Positions 1 to 7,085 of a DNA stretch of 9,977 nucleotides are shown one piece after another. The translations under genes were made by a program, and so were the position numbers. Source of the stretch: an uncultured Collinsella sp. (lineage in GTDB: Bacteria; Actinomycetota; Coriobacteriia; Coriobacteriales; Coriobacteriaceae); contig CAKTVQ010000040.1 in assembly GCA_934630375.1 (NCBI GenBank), positions 1-9,977 on the forward strand, in the 5' to 3' direction. Below the pieces are notes generated by a model. The model was not told where the DNA came from, made no database searches, and saw only the letters and a list, made by a program, of their open reading frames with translations. Every line of letters starts with the position of its first letter. Within the stretch, counting starts at the first letter, position 1.

Positions 1-10
1 CCGGTTGTCC

Positions 11-72
11 CCACCCGCATAGCGGGTGGTTTCTGATGCGGCGCGCTGCGCGCCCCGCACAGGCTAAAGCCT
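11..72. repeat. Three consecutive small hairpins, possible mobile-element end
   Basis: Three hairpins follow each other closely. The first has an 8-bp stem (CCACCCGC/GCGGGTGG, 11-18 and 22-29) with an ATA loop and then TTTCT. The second (37-59) pairs TGCGG with CCGCA and GCGC with GCGC around one mismatch. The third is AGGC-TAAA-GCCT (61-72). The first could be a terminator for a plus-strand gene left of the window. Serial subterminal hairpins are also typical of IS200/IS605-type element ends and their associated RNAs. No transposase is in view, so the mobile-element reading is only a guess. Confidence 0.35.
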
Positions 73-107
73 TTAAAAAAACAAAAGCGCGGCCTAAAAG
101 GCCGCGC
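73..107 (-). terminator. Rho-independent terminator for the ilvE transcript
   Basis: Read on the minus strand, an 8-bp all-G/C stem (87-94 with 100-107, TTTTA loop) is followed by TTTTGTTTTTTT. This is a textbook intrinsic terminator. It lies about 195 nt past the ilvE stop codon, so the ilvE mRNA would have a long 3' untranslated region that includes the nested inverted repeat at 162-286. Confidence 0.85.
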
Positions 108-161
108 ACCATCTTTAATTCAGATCTATATTGCCCGTAACGGCAGCGCCGAGGTAACGCA

Positions 162-286
162 GGCCCGAGGGCAACCTTCCTTTCCGGCGCACTCCGCAGG
201 ACGAAAGAACCTCCGCCGCACGAAGTGCGCAGCGGAGGTTCTTTCATGTCCGAGGACGCGCCGGAAAGGAAGGTTGCCCTCGGGCC
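162..286. repeat. Long nested inverted repeat (29-bp perfect arms) behind ilvE
   Basis: Positions 162-190 and 258-286 are perfect reverse complements over 29 bp. Inside them are 12 unpaired bases on each side (191-202, 246-257). Next comes a second perfect 14-bp stem (203-216 with 232-245), then a 5-bp stem (217-221 with 225-229) closed by a GAA loop. About 48 bp could pair in total. Each 12-base internal-loop strand contains its own small palindrome (TCCGCAGGA and GTCCGAGGAC). No U-tract follows, so it is not a standard terminator. I see no target-site duplication in the flanks and no coding capacity. It could be a miniature mobile element, a REP-type sequence or an RNase III-processed 3'-UTR structure. 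Confidence 0.85.
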
Positions 287-302
287 GAACAGCTATGGCA
301 GC

Positions 303-1355
303 TTACGCCACGGTGTAAACCCAGTTGTGCTTATCCTCGACAGCACCAGACTGGATACCAGTCAGGGTCTCGCGGAGCTTCTTCATCACAGGGCCGATCT
401 CGGTGTAGCCAGCCGGGAAGGTCACGGTCTCATCGGCACCATAAACCTTGTTGTCGATCTCGCCCACCGGGGAGATGACGGCGGCGGTGCCGCACAGGCC
501 GCACTCCACAAAGGTGCCGGCCTTGACCTCGGCCCACTCGACGGGGCGCTGGTCGACGGTTATGCCCAGGTCCTGAGCAACCTGAACGAGCGAGCGACGG
601 GTGATGGAGGGCAGGATGGAGTCAGTGTGCGACTGCGGAACGACAAGCGTGCCGTCCTCCTTCACGAACAGGACGTTAGCGCCACCGGTCTCCTCGACAT
701 AGGTGCGGGACTCGGAGTCGAGATACAGGTTCTCGGCATAGCCCTCGCGATGGGCCTCCATCGTGGGCTTGAGGGACATGGCGTAGTTGAGGCCGGCCTT
801 GATGTTGCCGGTGCCGTGCGGTGCCGCACGGTCATACTCAGAAACGCGCAGCTTAACGGGCTTAAGGCCGCCCTTAAAGTACGGACCGACCGGGGTCACG
901 AGAATACGGAACGTGTACTCAGGAGCGGGAGCCACGCCGATCACGTCACCGGAGCCGATCATAAACGGACGCACGTACAGGGTTGCGCCGGAACCGAAGG
1001 GCGGAACCCAGGCGGCGTTGGCAGAAACGACCTGCTTGACGGCCTCAACGAACTTGTCCTTGGGGAACGGGGGCATCTCGAGGCGCTGGGCAGAGTTATA
1101 CATACGCTCGGCGTTCATGTCGGGACGGAAGCAGACGATGCTGCCGTCCTCGGCGGTGTAGGCCTTCAGGCCCTCAAAGACCTCCTGGCAGTAATGGAAG
1201 ATGCCGCCGCACTCGGAGACATGCAGGGTGTGGTCGGTGGTCAGGCCACCCTCGTCCCACTCGCCATCCTTCCAATGGGCCTCGTAGCTGTAATCGGTCT
1301 TCATGTAGCCAAAGCCGAGGCTACCCCAATCGATATCCTTCTTCTCGACAGTCAT
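303..1355 (-). CDS. ilvE: Branched-chain amino acid aminotransferase
   Basis: A 350-aa protein of normal length for the fold-type IV, PLP-dependent branched-chain aminotransferases. These interconvert Leu, Ile and Val with their 2-keto acids using the glutamate/2-oxoglutarate pair, in the cytoplasm. The family pattern is plain: FEGLKAY near residue 60-66, an R-P-F segment near 129-131, the PLP-lysine region GTGNIKAGLNYA (candidate Schiff-base lysine K186), the YVEETGGANV motif near 219-228, and CGTAAVISPVG near 288-298. I chose ATG 1355 because AAGGAG lies 6 nt upstream. The open frame continues about 50 codons further, but that part is Arg-rich and unlike the family. The gene stands alone, without other ilv or leu genes in view. 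Its transcript probably ends at 73-107. Confidence 0.96.
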   Translation of the reverse strand: MTVEKKDIDWGSLGFGYMKTDYSYEAHWKDGEWDEGGLTTDHTLHVSECGGIFHYCQEVFEGLKAYTAEDGSIVCFRPDMNAERMYNSAQRLEMPPFPKDKFVEAVKQVVSANAAWVPPFGSGATLYVRPFMIGSGDVIGVAPAPEYTFRILVTPVGPYFKGGLKPVKLRVSEYDRAAPHGTGNIKAGLNYAMSLKPTMEAHREGYAENLYLDSESRTYVEETGGANVLFVKEDGTLVVPQSHTDSILPSITRRSLVQVAQDLGITVDQRPVEWAEVKAGTFVECGLCGTAAVISPVGEIDNKVYGADETVTFPAGYTEIGPVMKKLRETLTGIQSGAVEDKHNWVYTVA

Positions 1356-1508
1356 ATGTCGCTCCTTACATACACAGTTGCAAACTCGCGAACCCGCACG
1401 CAAGGACCGAGGCCGGCCGCGTCGCAACGTCGCACGCCCGGAGCGTAGAGCCAGACGGGACACGCGAACGGCATCAAAGCCGATGGCACGTCGATTCGCA
1501 TGCACGAG

Positions 1509-1538
1509 ATTGTACTCCCCGTACGCGTCTGATAAAAC
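1509..1538 (-). promoter_or_regulatory. Candidate ilvE promoter
   Basis: On the minus strand a good -10 hexamer, TACAAT, lies at 1514-1509. No -35 box is convincing: TTATCA gives only a 15-bp spacer and TTTTAT an 18-bp one. A start near 1502 would leave a leader of about 147 nt before ilvE. I see no T-box or other riboswitch architecture in that leader. Confidence 0.4.
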
Positions 1539-1580
1539 GCTTTTCTTTAACTAAGTAAAGTATTTTCATTTGACCGAAGC

Positions 1581-1614
1581 AAAAAGGCCCGCCACCGTAA
1601 GCGGTGACGGGCCT
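1581..1614 (-). terminator. Rho-independent terminator for the DedA gene
   Basis: The minus strand forms a stem of about 13 bp with one mismatch (1585-1597 with 1602-1614) and a 4-nt loop. It runs into TTTTTGC. It lies 30 nt past the DedA-family stop codon and separates that gene from ilvE, so ilvE needs its own promoter. Confidence 0.88.
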
Positions 1615-1643
1615 CAACGGCACGGTTTGCGCGCCGGCTCGAT

Positions 1644-2291
1644 CTATACGTTCTTTTTGCCCAGCTTAGCCTTAACCAAGCCGACCACGGTCGGGATGAT
1701 CGACACGGCGACGATGCCGATAATCAGCAGCTCAAAGTGCTCCTGCACAAAGGGAATGCCGCCAAAGAAGTAGCCCAGCAGCGTAAAGAGCGTCGACCAG
1801 GTAATGCCGCCCAGCACGTTAAAAATGACAAAGTTGCGCCAGTGCATGCCGCCCATGCCGGCGATAAAGGGCACAAAGGTGCGGATAAACGGGAAGAAGC
1901 GCCCTAGGAAGATGGCCAGGTGGCCCCACTTGTCCAAGAAGTCCTCGGACTTTTTGATGCGCTCGGGCGTCATGGCCTTGACCTTGCCCGAAGCGATAAT
2001 CTTTTTGCCAAAGAAATGGCCGATCATAAAGTTGCACTGATCGCCCAAGATGGCAGCGGCCCATGCAACGGCCAGCAAAGCCACGATGTTAAAGCCGCCG
2101 TTGTGGGCAAAAAAGCCCGAGGCGAACAGCAGCGAATCGCCGGGAAGGAACGGGAAGAACACCACGCCCGTCTCGATAAAGATAATCAGGAACACGCAGC
2201 CGTAGGCCATAAGCGGGCCGGCAGCAATCCAGCTGGCAATCGCGGTGCGCGGGTCTTTGAGCAGCTCGGCGATAAAATTGATGAAACCCAT
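1644..2291 (-). CDS. DedA/SNARE-associated family membrane protein
   Basis: A 215-aa integral membrane protein matching the DedA (VTT/SNARE-associated) family. Members are linked to membrane homeostasis, and some recycle undecaprenyl phosphate across the cytoplasmic membrane. Visible hallmarks are an acidic residue (E40) in ETGVVFFPFLPGDSLL (40-55), GDQCNFMIG (83-91), and the signature GRFFPFIRTFVPFIAGM (130-146) with R131 and R137. Hydrophobic segments lie at about 27-47, 67-85, 135-147, 153-178 and 187-205, and the C-terminus is short and basic. Start ATG 2291 has GAGAGG 9 nt upstream. An open extension of 28 residues is not membrane-like and lies upstream of this ribosome site. The gene is divergent from cysE and has its own terminator. 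The exact substrate cannot be read from the sequence. Confidence 0.93.
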   Translation of the reverse strand: MGFINFIAELLKDPRTAIASWIAAGPLMAYGCVFLIIFIETGVVFFPFLPGDSLLFASGFFAHNGGFNIVALLAVAWAAAILGDQCNFMIGHFFGKKIIASGKVKAMTPERIKKSEDFLDKWGHLAIFLGRFFPFIRTFVPFIAGMGGMHWRNFVIFNVLGGITWSTLFTLLGYFFGGIPFVQEHFELLIIGIVAVSIIPTVVGLVKAKLGKKNV

Positions 2292-2337
2292 GAAGTAAAA
2301 CCTCTCAGTTGTGGGCGCGGACACGTCCAAGTTGACC

Positions 2338-2343
2338 AGTATA
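2338..2343 (-). promoter_or_regulatory. Candidate -10 box of the DedA gene
   Basis: TATACT on the minus strand would place transcription about 40 nt before ATG 2291. No clear -35 hexamer stands 16-18 nt upstream, so the call rests on the -10 box and its position only. Confidence 0.35.
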
Positions 2344-2401
2344 CGGTTGCGGCGCGACCATGCACACGACCCCACAAAAGCATGACTCCATTACCAGCAA
2401 G

Positions 2402-2429
2402 TTTGCATAACTGACACCTGTCACGCAAA
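2402..2429. promoter_or_regulatory. Candidate operator in the DedA/cysE divergent region
   Basis: A 12-bp dyad TGACA-CC-TGTCA (2412-2423) is flanked by a second, asymmetrically spaced dyad TTTGC (2402-2406) and GCAAA (2425-2429). It is centred about 50 bp upstream of the cysE -10 box and about 75 bp upstream of the DedA one. Such a site could serve a dimeric regulator of either gene. I cannot name the protein. Confidence 0.35.
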
Positions 2430-2468
2430 GCCGTGAAAGATTGCTCTTCCTAATCCCTAGCGAATCGC

Positions 2469-2474
2469 TATACT
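2469..2474 (+). promoter_or_regulatory. Candidate cysE -10 box
   Basis: TATACT at 2469-2474 would start transcription near 2481, about 35 nt before the GTG start. The -35 region is weak at normal spacing; a TTGCTC at 2441 would need a 22-bp spacer. The box lies downstream of an in-frame ATG at 2441, which argues against that ATG as the start. Confidence 0.4.
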
Positions 2475-2515
2475 TTATTGAATCGCATTGCCATGGCGCT
2501 AAGGGAGGGCGGCCG

Positions 2516-3220
2516 GTGAGCTTTATCAATACCATTCGCGAGGACATCAAGACCGTCCAGGCGCAGGACCCCGCCGCGCAAAACGGTCTGGTTATCTTTC
2601 TTTCTTATCCCGGCCTGCACGCCAAGTGGAACCACGTACCCGAGCACTGGCTCTGGGAGCACGGTCATCGCTCGCTCGCCCGTGTGCTCTCGCAAATTAC
2701 CCGCCACATCACCGGCGTCGAGATTCATCCCGCCGCACAGATCGGCAAGCACTTCTTTATCGACCACGCCATGGGCGTCGTCATCGGCGAAACCACCATC
2801 GTGGGCGACAACTGTGTGCTCTACCAGGGCGTCACGCTCGGCGGTACCGGCAACGAAACCGGCAAACGCCACCCGACGCTCGGCAATAACGTCACCGTGG
2901 GCACGGGCGCCAAGGTGCTCGGCAACATTCGCATCGGCAACAACGTCAAGATCGGCGGCAACTCGGTCGTCGTTAAGGACGTGCCCGACAACTGTACCGT
3001 CGTGGGCGTGCCGGGACGCATCATCAAGCGCAATGGCTGCCGCGTGTTCGAGGAGAGCTTCGACGCCAAGCAGCATCGCGAGTACATGCCCGACGATGCC
3101 GCCGAGCAGTCCGCGCTCAACCGCCAGGGCATCACCGAGAACGCCCGCCGCGTCAAGGAACTCGAGCGAGAGGTGGCCGAGCTCAAGGCCCTCGTCGCCA
3201 AGCTCGTGGACGAGCGCTAG
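2516..3220 (+). CDS. cysE: Serine O-acetyltransferase
   Basis: A 234-aa cytoplasmic enzyme that makes O-acetylserine from serine and acetyl-CoA, the committed step of cysteine synthesis. The N-terminal helical part (about 1-65) leads into a left-handed beta-helix of hexapeptide repeats (about 66-165). This includes IHPAAQIG (70-77), [12 protein letters not shown] (81-92) with the catalytic D83-H84 pair, GVTLGGTG (105-112), H119 in KRHP, and GVPGRI (164-169). Residues about 209-231 form a charged heptad-like tail suggesting a short coiled coil. Start GTG 2516 has AGGGAGG a few bases upstream, and a longer frame from ATG 2441 would begin ahead of the likely promoter. No cysteine synthase gene is adjacent. 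Confidence 0.95.
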   Translation: MSFINTIREDIKTVQAQDPAAQNGLVIFLSYPGLHAKWNHVPEHWLWEHGHRSLARVLSQITRHITGVEIHPAAQIGKHFFIDHAMGVVIGETTIVGDNCVLYQGVTLGGTGNETGKRHPTLGNNVTVGTGAKVLGNIRIGNNVKIGGNSVVVKDVPDNCTVVGVPGRIIKRNGCRVFEESFDAKQHREYMPDDAAEQSALNRQGITENARRVKELEREVAELKALVAKLVDER

Positions 3221-3252
3221 GGCCTCGGACAACCGCCACATCATGAACGCCA

Positions 3253-3299
3253 ACACAAAAGGCGCGCCAGAGGATTCACCCCCGGCGCGCCTTATTTGT
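3253..3299. terminator. Bidirectional terminator between cysE and the ABC operon
   Basis: A perfect 10-bp stem AAGGCGCGCC (3259-3268) / GGCGCGCCTT (3284-3293) can extend through CACAAA/TTTGTG with a 2-nt bulge. On the plus strand it is followed by ATTTGTG. On the minus strand it is followed by TTGTGTT. It sits about 40 nt past cysE (plus) and about 35 nt past the second ABC gene (minus), so it can close both convergent transcripts. Confidence 0.75.
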
Positions 3300-3300
3300 G

Positions 3301-3332
3301 ATGTGACATGTGGGACTGTCCCTTTGTCACAT
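3301..3332. repeat. REP-like palindromic motif at the end of the ABC operon
   Basis: ATGTGAC (3301-3307) and GTCACAT (3326-3332) are perfect inverted arms around a second dyad GGGAC-T-GTCCC (3312-3322). The right arm touches the stop codon of the second ABC gene. The GGGACTGTCCC plus GTCAC pattern looks like a dispersed REP-type unit. I cannot count genomic copies here. Confidence 0.4.
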
Positions 3333-5347
3333 TATGCGAACTGACTCAGATAGAGGTCGGCGTAAGCGCCCTCGGCTGCGAGCAGCTCCTTATGTGTACC
3401 CTGCTCGATAATGTTGCCGTGGTCCATGACCAGAATCAGGTCGGCATCCACGATCGTCGACAGGCGATGCGCAATCACAAAGCTGGTGCGCCCGCGCATG
3501 AGAGCGTCCATGGCACGGCCGATGGCAAGCTCGGTGCGCGTATCCACGCTCGACGTCGCCTCGTCCAGGATGAGAATCGCCGGGTTGTTGAGCAGCACGC
3601 GTGCGATGGTCAGCAACTGGCGCTGACCCTGGCTGATGCTTTCGGCATCGTTGGCCACCCGCGTGTCATAACCCTGCGGCATGGTGCGCACAAAGAAGTC
3701 GACCTGCGCGGCGCGTGCGGCCGCCACGATCTCCTCGCGCGTCGCCTCGGGGCAGCCATAGGCGATATTCTCGGCAATCGTTCCGTCGAACAGCCAGGCA
3801 TCCTGCAACACCATGCCAAACTGCTGGCGCAGCTCGCCACGATCCATGCGGCTCGTGTCCACGCCGTCGAGCGTAATGCGCCCGCCGTCAATCTCGTAGA
3901 AGCGCATGAGCAGGTTGATGAGCGTGGTTTTGCCCGCGCCCGTGGTTCCCACCACGGCGATCTTCTGGCCCGGCTCGGCGGTAAACGACACGTCGCGCAT
4001 GAGCGGCTTGTCGGGCGCGTAGCCAAAGCGCACATGCTCAAAAGCGACGCGGCCCCCCACGCGACCCGGCAGCTTGGCAGCCTCGCCCGGCTGCGGATCT
4101 GCCTCCATCTCGGGTTCATCGAGCAGGTCGAACACGCGCTCCGCGCTCGCCAGCGCGCTCTGCAGCGAGTTGAAGGTAAACGACAGCTGCGTCATGGGCT
4201 CAGATGCCTCGTAGATAAACTGGAAGAACGCCTGGAACACGCCGACAGTCATGTGGCCGGCAACCAGCATACTGCAGCCCACAATCGCAATCACGATCTG
4301 TGCCAGGCGGCCGATAAAGCGCACCGCGGGGCCGACGGCGTTAATCATAAAGTCGGCCTTGGCACTCACGCGTGCCAGCTCGCCCGAGGCCTGGTGTACC
4401 TCGGCAGAACTTTGGCGCTCGCGGTTAAACGCGCGAATCACCAGACGGCCCGAGTAGCCTTCCTCGACCGCGCTCGTAATCTTGGACACCCACTCTTGGC
4501 GCTCACCGGTTACGTCATGCGTGCGGCGCGAGACCACCTTAGTCACCAGCAGCGACAACGCCGTAAAGAACAAAAAGACGAGCGTGAGCGGCACGCTAAA
4601 CACGAACATCACGCTCACGGCGCCCACCACGGTACCGATCGACACCAGAAGCTGCAGCAAGCCACGCTGCATGCTCTCGGACATCTTGTCCAGGTCGTTG
4701 GTCGCGCGGCTGACGACCTCGCCGGGACGATGCGCGTCAAAAAAGGCAAGCGGCAGACGGTTGAGCTTTTGTGCGATACGGTTGCGTAGGCGCAGGTTGA
4801 GGCGTTCGGCCACGCTCGACATCAAAAAGCTCTGGAGCGCGTAGAACGAGGCAGCGGCGGTCCAAATCATAAAGTAGATGAAGATGGTCCTGCCGCAGTT
4901 CTCCCAGGTGATGTTGAAGGTGGTGTCGTTGGCAAACGCCACCTGAATGTGGCTCCACAGCTCATCGATCACGCGGGCGCTATATGCCGGCGCAGCGGTG
5001 TTAAAGATGGCATAGAACACAATGCTCGCGAACACGATATAGAAGCGCCAATGGTCGCCGGCAGCCTCGCTCCACAAGCAGCGCACCGTCGCCCAGGTAT
5101 CTCGAGGCGTCTCGTCCTCGTCTTCATCGTCCACATCGCGCATGCGTTCCGCCTCGGCTCGGGCGCGCTCATCCTCCGCGCGCTCATTTTCCTCATAGAG
5201 CGCCTGGCGGCGAGCCTCGCGCGCGGCTGCAGCCTTGGCGGCCTCATCCAGCTCGGGTGCCACGGCAGTCTGGTCGACCGTTTTATCGGCAGCGTCCGCA
5301 GCGGCGGTATCAACAACACCGCCCTGTTTCTCGAGCTCCTCGGTCAT
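3332..5347 (-). CDS. ABC exporter half-transporter, consensus ATPase subunit
   Basis: A 671-aa type IV (type I exporter fold) ABC half-transporter: a membrane domain of six helices (about 100-400) fused to an ATPase domain (about 430-671). Motifs seen: Walker A GTTGAGKTT (467-475), Q-loop Q515, signature ISQGQ (571-575, the first G of SGGQ replaced by Q), Walker B ILILDE with catalytic E596, D-loop SSVD, and H-loop H627. Its Walker B and H-loop are intact while its signature is degenerate, complementing the partner gene upstream. The first 80 residues are an unusual Ala/Glu/Arg-rich extension with an acidic run (DVDDEDEDE, 71-79). Start ATG 5347 lies 1 nt after the upstream stop codon and has GGGAGG 8 nt before it; a GTG at 5356 is too close to that site. 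The likely role is drug or lipid export with the partner; the substrate is unknown. Confidence 0.93.
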   Translation of the reverse strand: MTEELEKQGGVVDTAAADAADKTVDQTAVAPELDEAAKAAAAREARRQALYEENERAEDERARAEAERMRDVDDEDEDETPRDTWATVRCLWSEAAGDHWRFYIVFASIVFYAIFNTAAPAYSARVIDELWSHIQVAFANDTTFNITWENCGRTIFIYFMIWTAAASFYALQSFLMSSVAERLNLRLRNRIAQKLNRLPLAFFDAHRPGEVVSRATNDLDKMSESMQRGLLQLLVSIGTVVGAVSVMFVFSVPLTLVFLFFTALSLLVTKVVSRRTHDVTGERQEWVSKITSAVEEGYSGRLVIRAFNRERQSSAEVHQASGELARVSAKADFMINAVGPAVRFIGRLAQIVIAIVGCSMLVAGHMTVGVFQAFFQFIYEASEPMTQLSFTFNSLQSALASAERVFDLLDEPEMEADPQPGEAAKLPGRVGGRVAFEHVRFGYAPDKPLMRDVSFTAEPGQKIAVVGTTGAGKTTLINLLMRFYEIDGGRITLDGVDTSRMDRGELRQQFGMVLQDAWLFDGTIAENIAYGCPEATREEIVAAARAAQVDFFVRTMPQGYDTRVANDAESISQGQRQLLTIARVLLNNPAILILDEATSSVDTRTELAIGRAMDALMRGRTSFVIAHRLSTIVDADLILVMDHGNIIEQGTHKELLAAEGAYADLYLSQFA

Positions 5348-5348
5348 G

Positions 5349-7085
5349 CTACTCACCTCCCTTCATTTGCGATTCCGCGATGGCACGGTACACCTCGCAG
5401 GTTTCCATGAGCTCGCCATGCGTGCCCAGGCCCACAACCTCGCCGTCCTTGAGCACGACGATCTGGTCGGCGTGCAAGATCGTCGAGATGCGCTGCGCGA
5501 TGATGAGCACCGCAGCGTCACGCGTCTCGTCTTGCAACGCATGGCGCAGGGCGGCATCGGTCTTAAAGTCCAGGGCCGAGAAACTGTCATCGAAGATATA
5601 TAGATCGGCATGCTTCATGAGCGCACGGGCGATAGCCAGACGCTGGCGCTGGCCGCCCGAAAAGTTCGTGCCGCCCTGCGCCACCGGGGTATCGAGCCCC
5701 TGCGGCTGATCGAGTACAAAGGTGCTCTGGGCAACCTGGAGCGCATGAAGCATGTCGGCCTCGGTCGCATCTTCGTTGCCAAAGCGCAGATTGCTTGCCA
5801 CGGTGCCCGAGAACAGCCATGCCTTTTGCGGCACATAGGCGATGCGCCCACGAATCTCGTCTTGCGAAAGCTCGCGCAGATCGACGCCGTCCAGGCGAAT
5901 GGCGCCCTTGGTGGCATCGTGGAAACGCAGCAGGAGCTTGGCCACCGTCGATTTGCCCGAGCCCGTCGAGCCGACGATAGCGGTCGTCTGACCGCGGCGA
6001 CAGGTAAAGTTCAGATCGCACAGCGTGTCCTCGTCGGCATCGTCAAAACGGAACGACATATGGTCGAACACGGCGACCGCGTCGGCTCCGCCCTTTGAGT
6101 CGGACGTGCCCGTGTCGAGCGTACCCTCACCATCGACGATGCTCGGCTCAATCTCCAGCACCTGCTGCGCGCGGTTCAGACATGCAGCGGCACGCGGAAG
6201 CGTCAGCACCACCATCTGCGCCATCATCACAAAGAACAGGATCAGGATCGCATACTCCAGCACCGCCGAGATGCTCGCGATCTGCATCGCATGGGCGCCC
6301 ACGCGGTTGCCGCCCACCCACAGCACCGCTACCTCGGCGATGTTCATCAAAAAGAAGCTGGAGCTGTCGAGCCCCACAAACAGGTGGTTGACCTTAATGG
6401 CATTGTCCGCGTAATCGCTAAACACCTCGTCCAGGCGCTGCTCCTCGTGGCGCTCCTTATTGAAAGCGCGGATGACGCGAACGCCCACGATGTTCTCGCG
6501 CAGCACCACGTTCATACGGTCGATAAAGCTCTGAAGGCGCATAAAAATCGGCGCGGCGTTAGCCACCGTAAAGACCGCCGCCACCAGCACGATCGCAACC
6601 ACCACGCCCAGCAGCGTTCCCATGGCGGGATCGATGAACCAAGCAAAAATAATGCCCGCGACGGCCAAGAACGGCACCGGCAACACCAACTGAATCGTCT
6701 GCAGGATAGCCTGTTGAATCACGTTGATGTCGTTGAGCGAGCGTGTGATCATCGATCCGGTACCAAAGCGCTCAAAGTCGCTGGCAGCGAGCTCGAGCGA
6801 TTTGTCGTACACGGCATTGCGGATGTCGCAGGCCACGTTGGCGGCTAGGCGCGCCGAAAGATAGCAGCCCAGCACCGTGCCGCCGCTAGCCATGCTGGTC
6901 GCGATAAACATGTATAGGCCGTTGCGTAAAATGTAGTCGACATCGCCCGTGGTAATACCGGTGTTGACCATGTTCGCCAACATCGTGGGAACCAGCAGCG
7001 TACCGACGTTATCCACCAGCAGCACCAGCAGCGTCACTGCGACAAGTCCTCGATAGGGCTTCAAAAACCTCATTAGCAGTCGCAC
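5349..7085 (-). CDS. ABC exporter half-transporter, degenerate ATPase subunit
   Basis: A 578-aa half-transporter with six membrane helices (about 12-300) and an ATPase domain (about 335-578). Motifs: Walker A GSTGSGKST (372-380), Q-loop Q420, canonical signature FSGGQ (475-479), Walker B LYIFDD in which D500 replaces the catalytic glutamate, and Q531 in place of the H-loop histidine. These two changes mark a non-hydrolysing site, as known from heterodimeric exporters of the TM287/288, BmrCD and LmrCD kind. The intact signature serves the partner's active site. The start is probably GTG 7085, with GAGGGGG a few bases upstream, overlapping the marR-type gene by 13 nt. The alternative ATG 7073 overlaps the TAA stop by one base (TAATG) but lacks a well-placed ribosome site. 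Co-transcribed with both neighbours. Confidence 0.93.
   Translation of the reverse strand: MRLLMRFLKPYRGLVAVTLLVLLVDNVGTLLVPTMLANMVNTGITTGDVDYILRNGLYMFIATSMASGGTVLGCYLSARLAANVACDIRNAVYDKSLELAASDFERFGTGSMITRSLNDINVIQQAILQTIQLVLPVPFLAVAGIIFAWFIDPAMGTLLGVVVAIVLVAAVFTVANAAPIFMRLQSFIDRMNVVLRENIVGVRVIRAFNKERHEEQRLDEVFSDYADNAIKVNHLFVGLDSSSFFLMNIAEVAVLWVGGNRVGAHAMQIASISAVLEYAILILFFVMMAQMVVLTLPRAAACLNRAQQVLEIEPSIVDGEGTLDTGTSDSKGGADAVAVFDHMSFRFDDADEDTLCDLNFTCRRGQTTAIVGSTGSGKSTVAKLLLRFHDATKGAIRLDGVDLRELSQDEIRGRIAYVPQKAWLFSGTVASNLRFGNEDATEADMLHALQVAQSTFVLDQPQGLDTPVAQGGTNFSGGQRQRLAIARALMKHADLYIFDDSFSALDFKTDAALRHALQDETRDAAVLIIAQRISTILHADQIVVLKDGEVVGLGTHGELMETCEVYRAIAESQMKGGE

Larger units (their letters stand above)
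1..302. other. Gene-free left edge with stacked hairpins, terminator and nested inverted repeat
   Basis: I see no credible gene here. A plus-strand reading frame enters from about position 225, but it is antisense to ilvE and has no supporting features. The stretch holds three small hairpins (11-72), a minus-strand terminator (73-107), an unremarkable AT-richer segment (about 111-135), and a long nested inverted repeat (162-286). These are listed separately. Confidence 0.7.

Noticed and set aside
225..1448. Long plus-strand open frame opposite ilvE
   Set aside because: It is antisense to a clear aminotransferase gene, has no family features, and arises from high-GC codon bias on the other strand.
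1356..1505. N-terminal extension of IlvE
   Set aside because: The added 50 residues are Arg-rich and unlike the family, while AAGGAG sits at the right distance from ATG 1355.
1356..1510. T-box or branched-chain attenuator in the ilvE leader
   Set aside because: I find no T-box consensus, no terminator with a U-tract and no cluster of Leu, Ile or Val codons in the leader frame.
2468..3256. Minus-strand frame opposite cysE
   Set aside because: The plus strand encodes an unmistakable hexapeptide acetyltransferase; the opposite frame shows no domain pattern.
3308..4789. A 493-codon plus-strand frame opposite the second ABC gene
   Set aside because: Its composition is His/Arg/Ala-rich noise and it mirrors third-codon-position GC of the real ABC gene, which has every expected motif.
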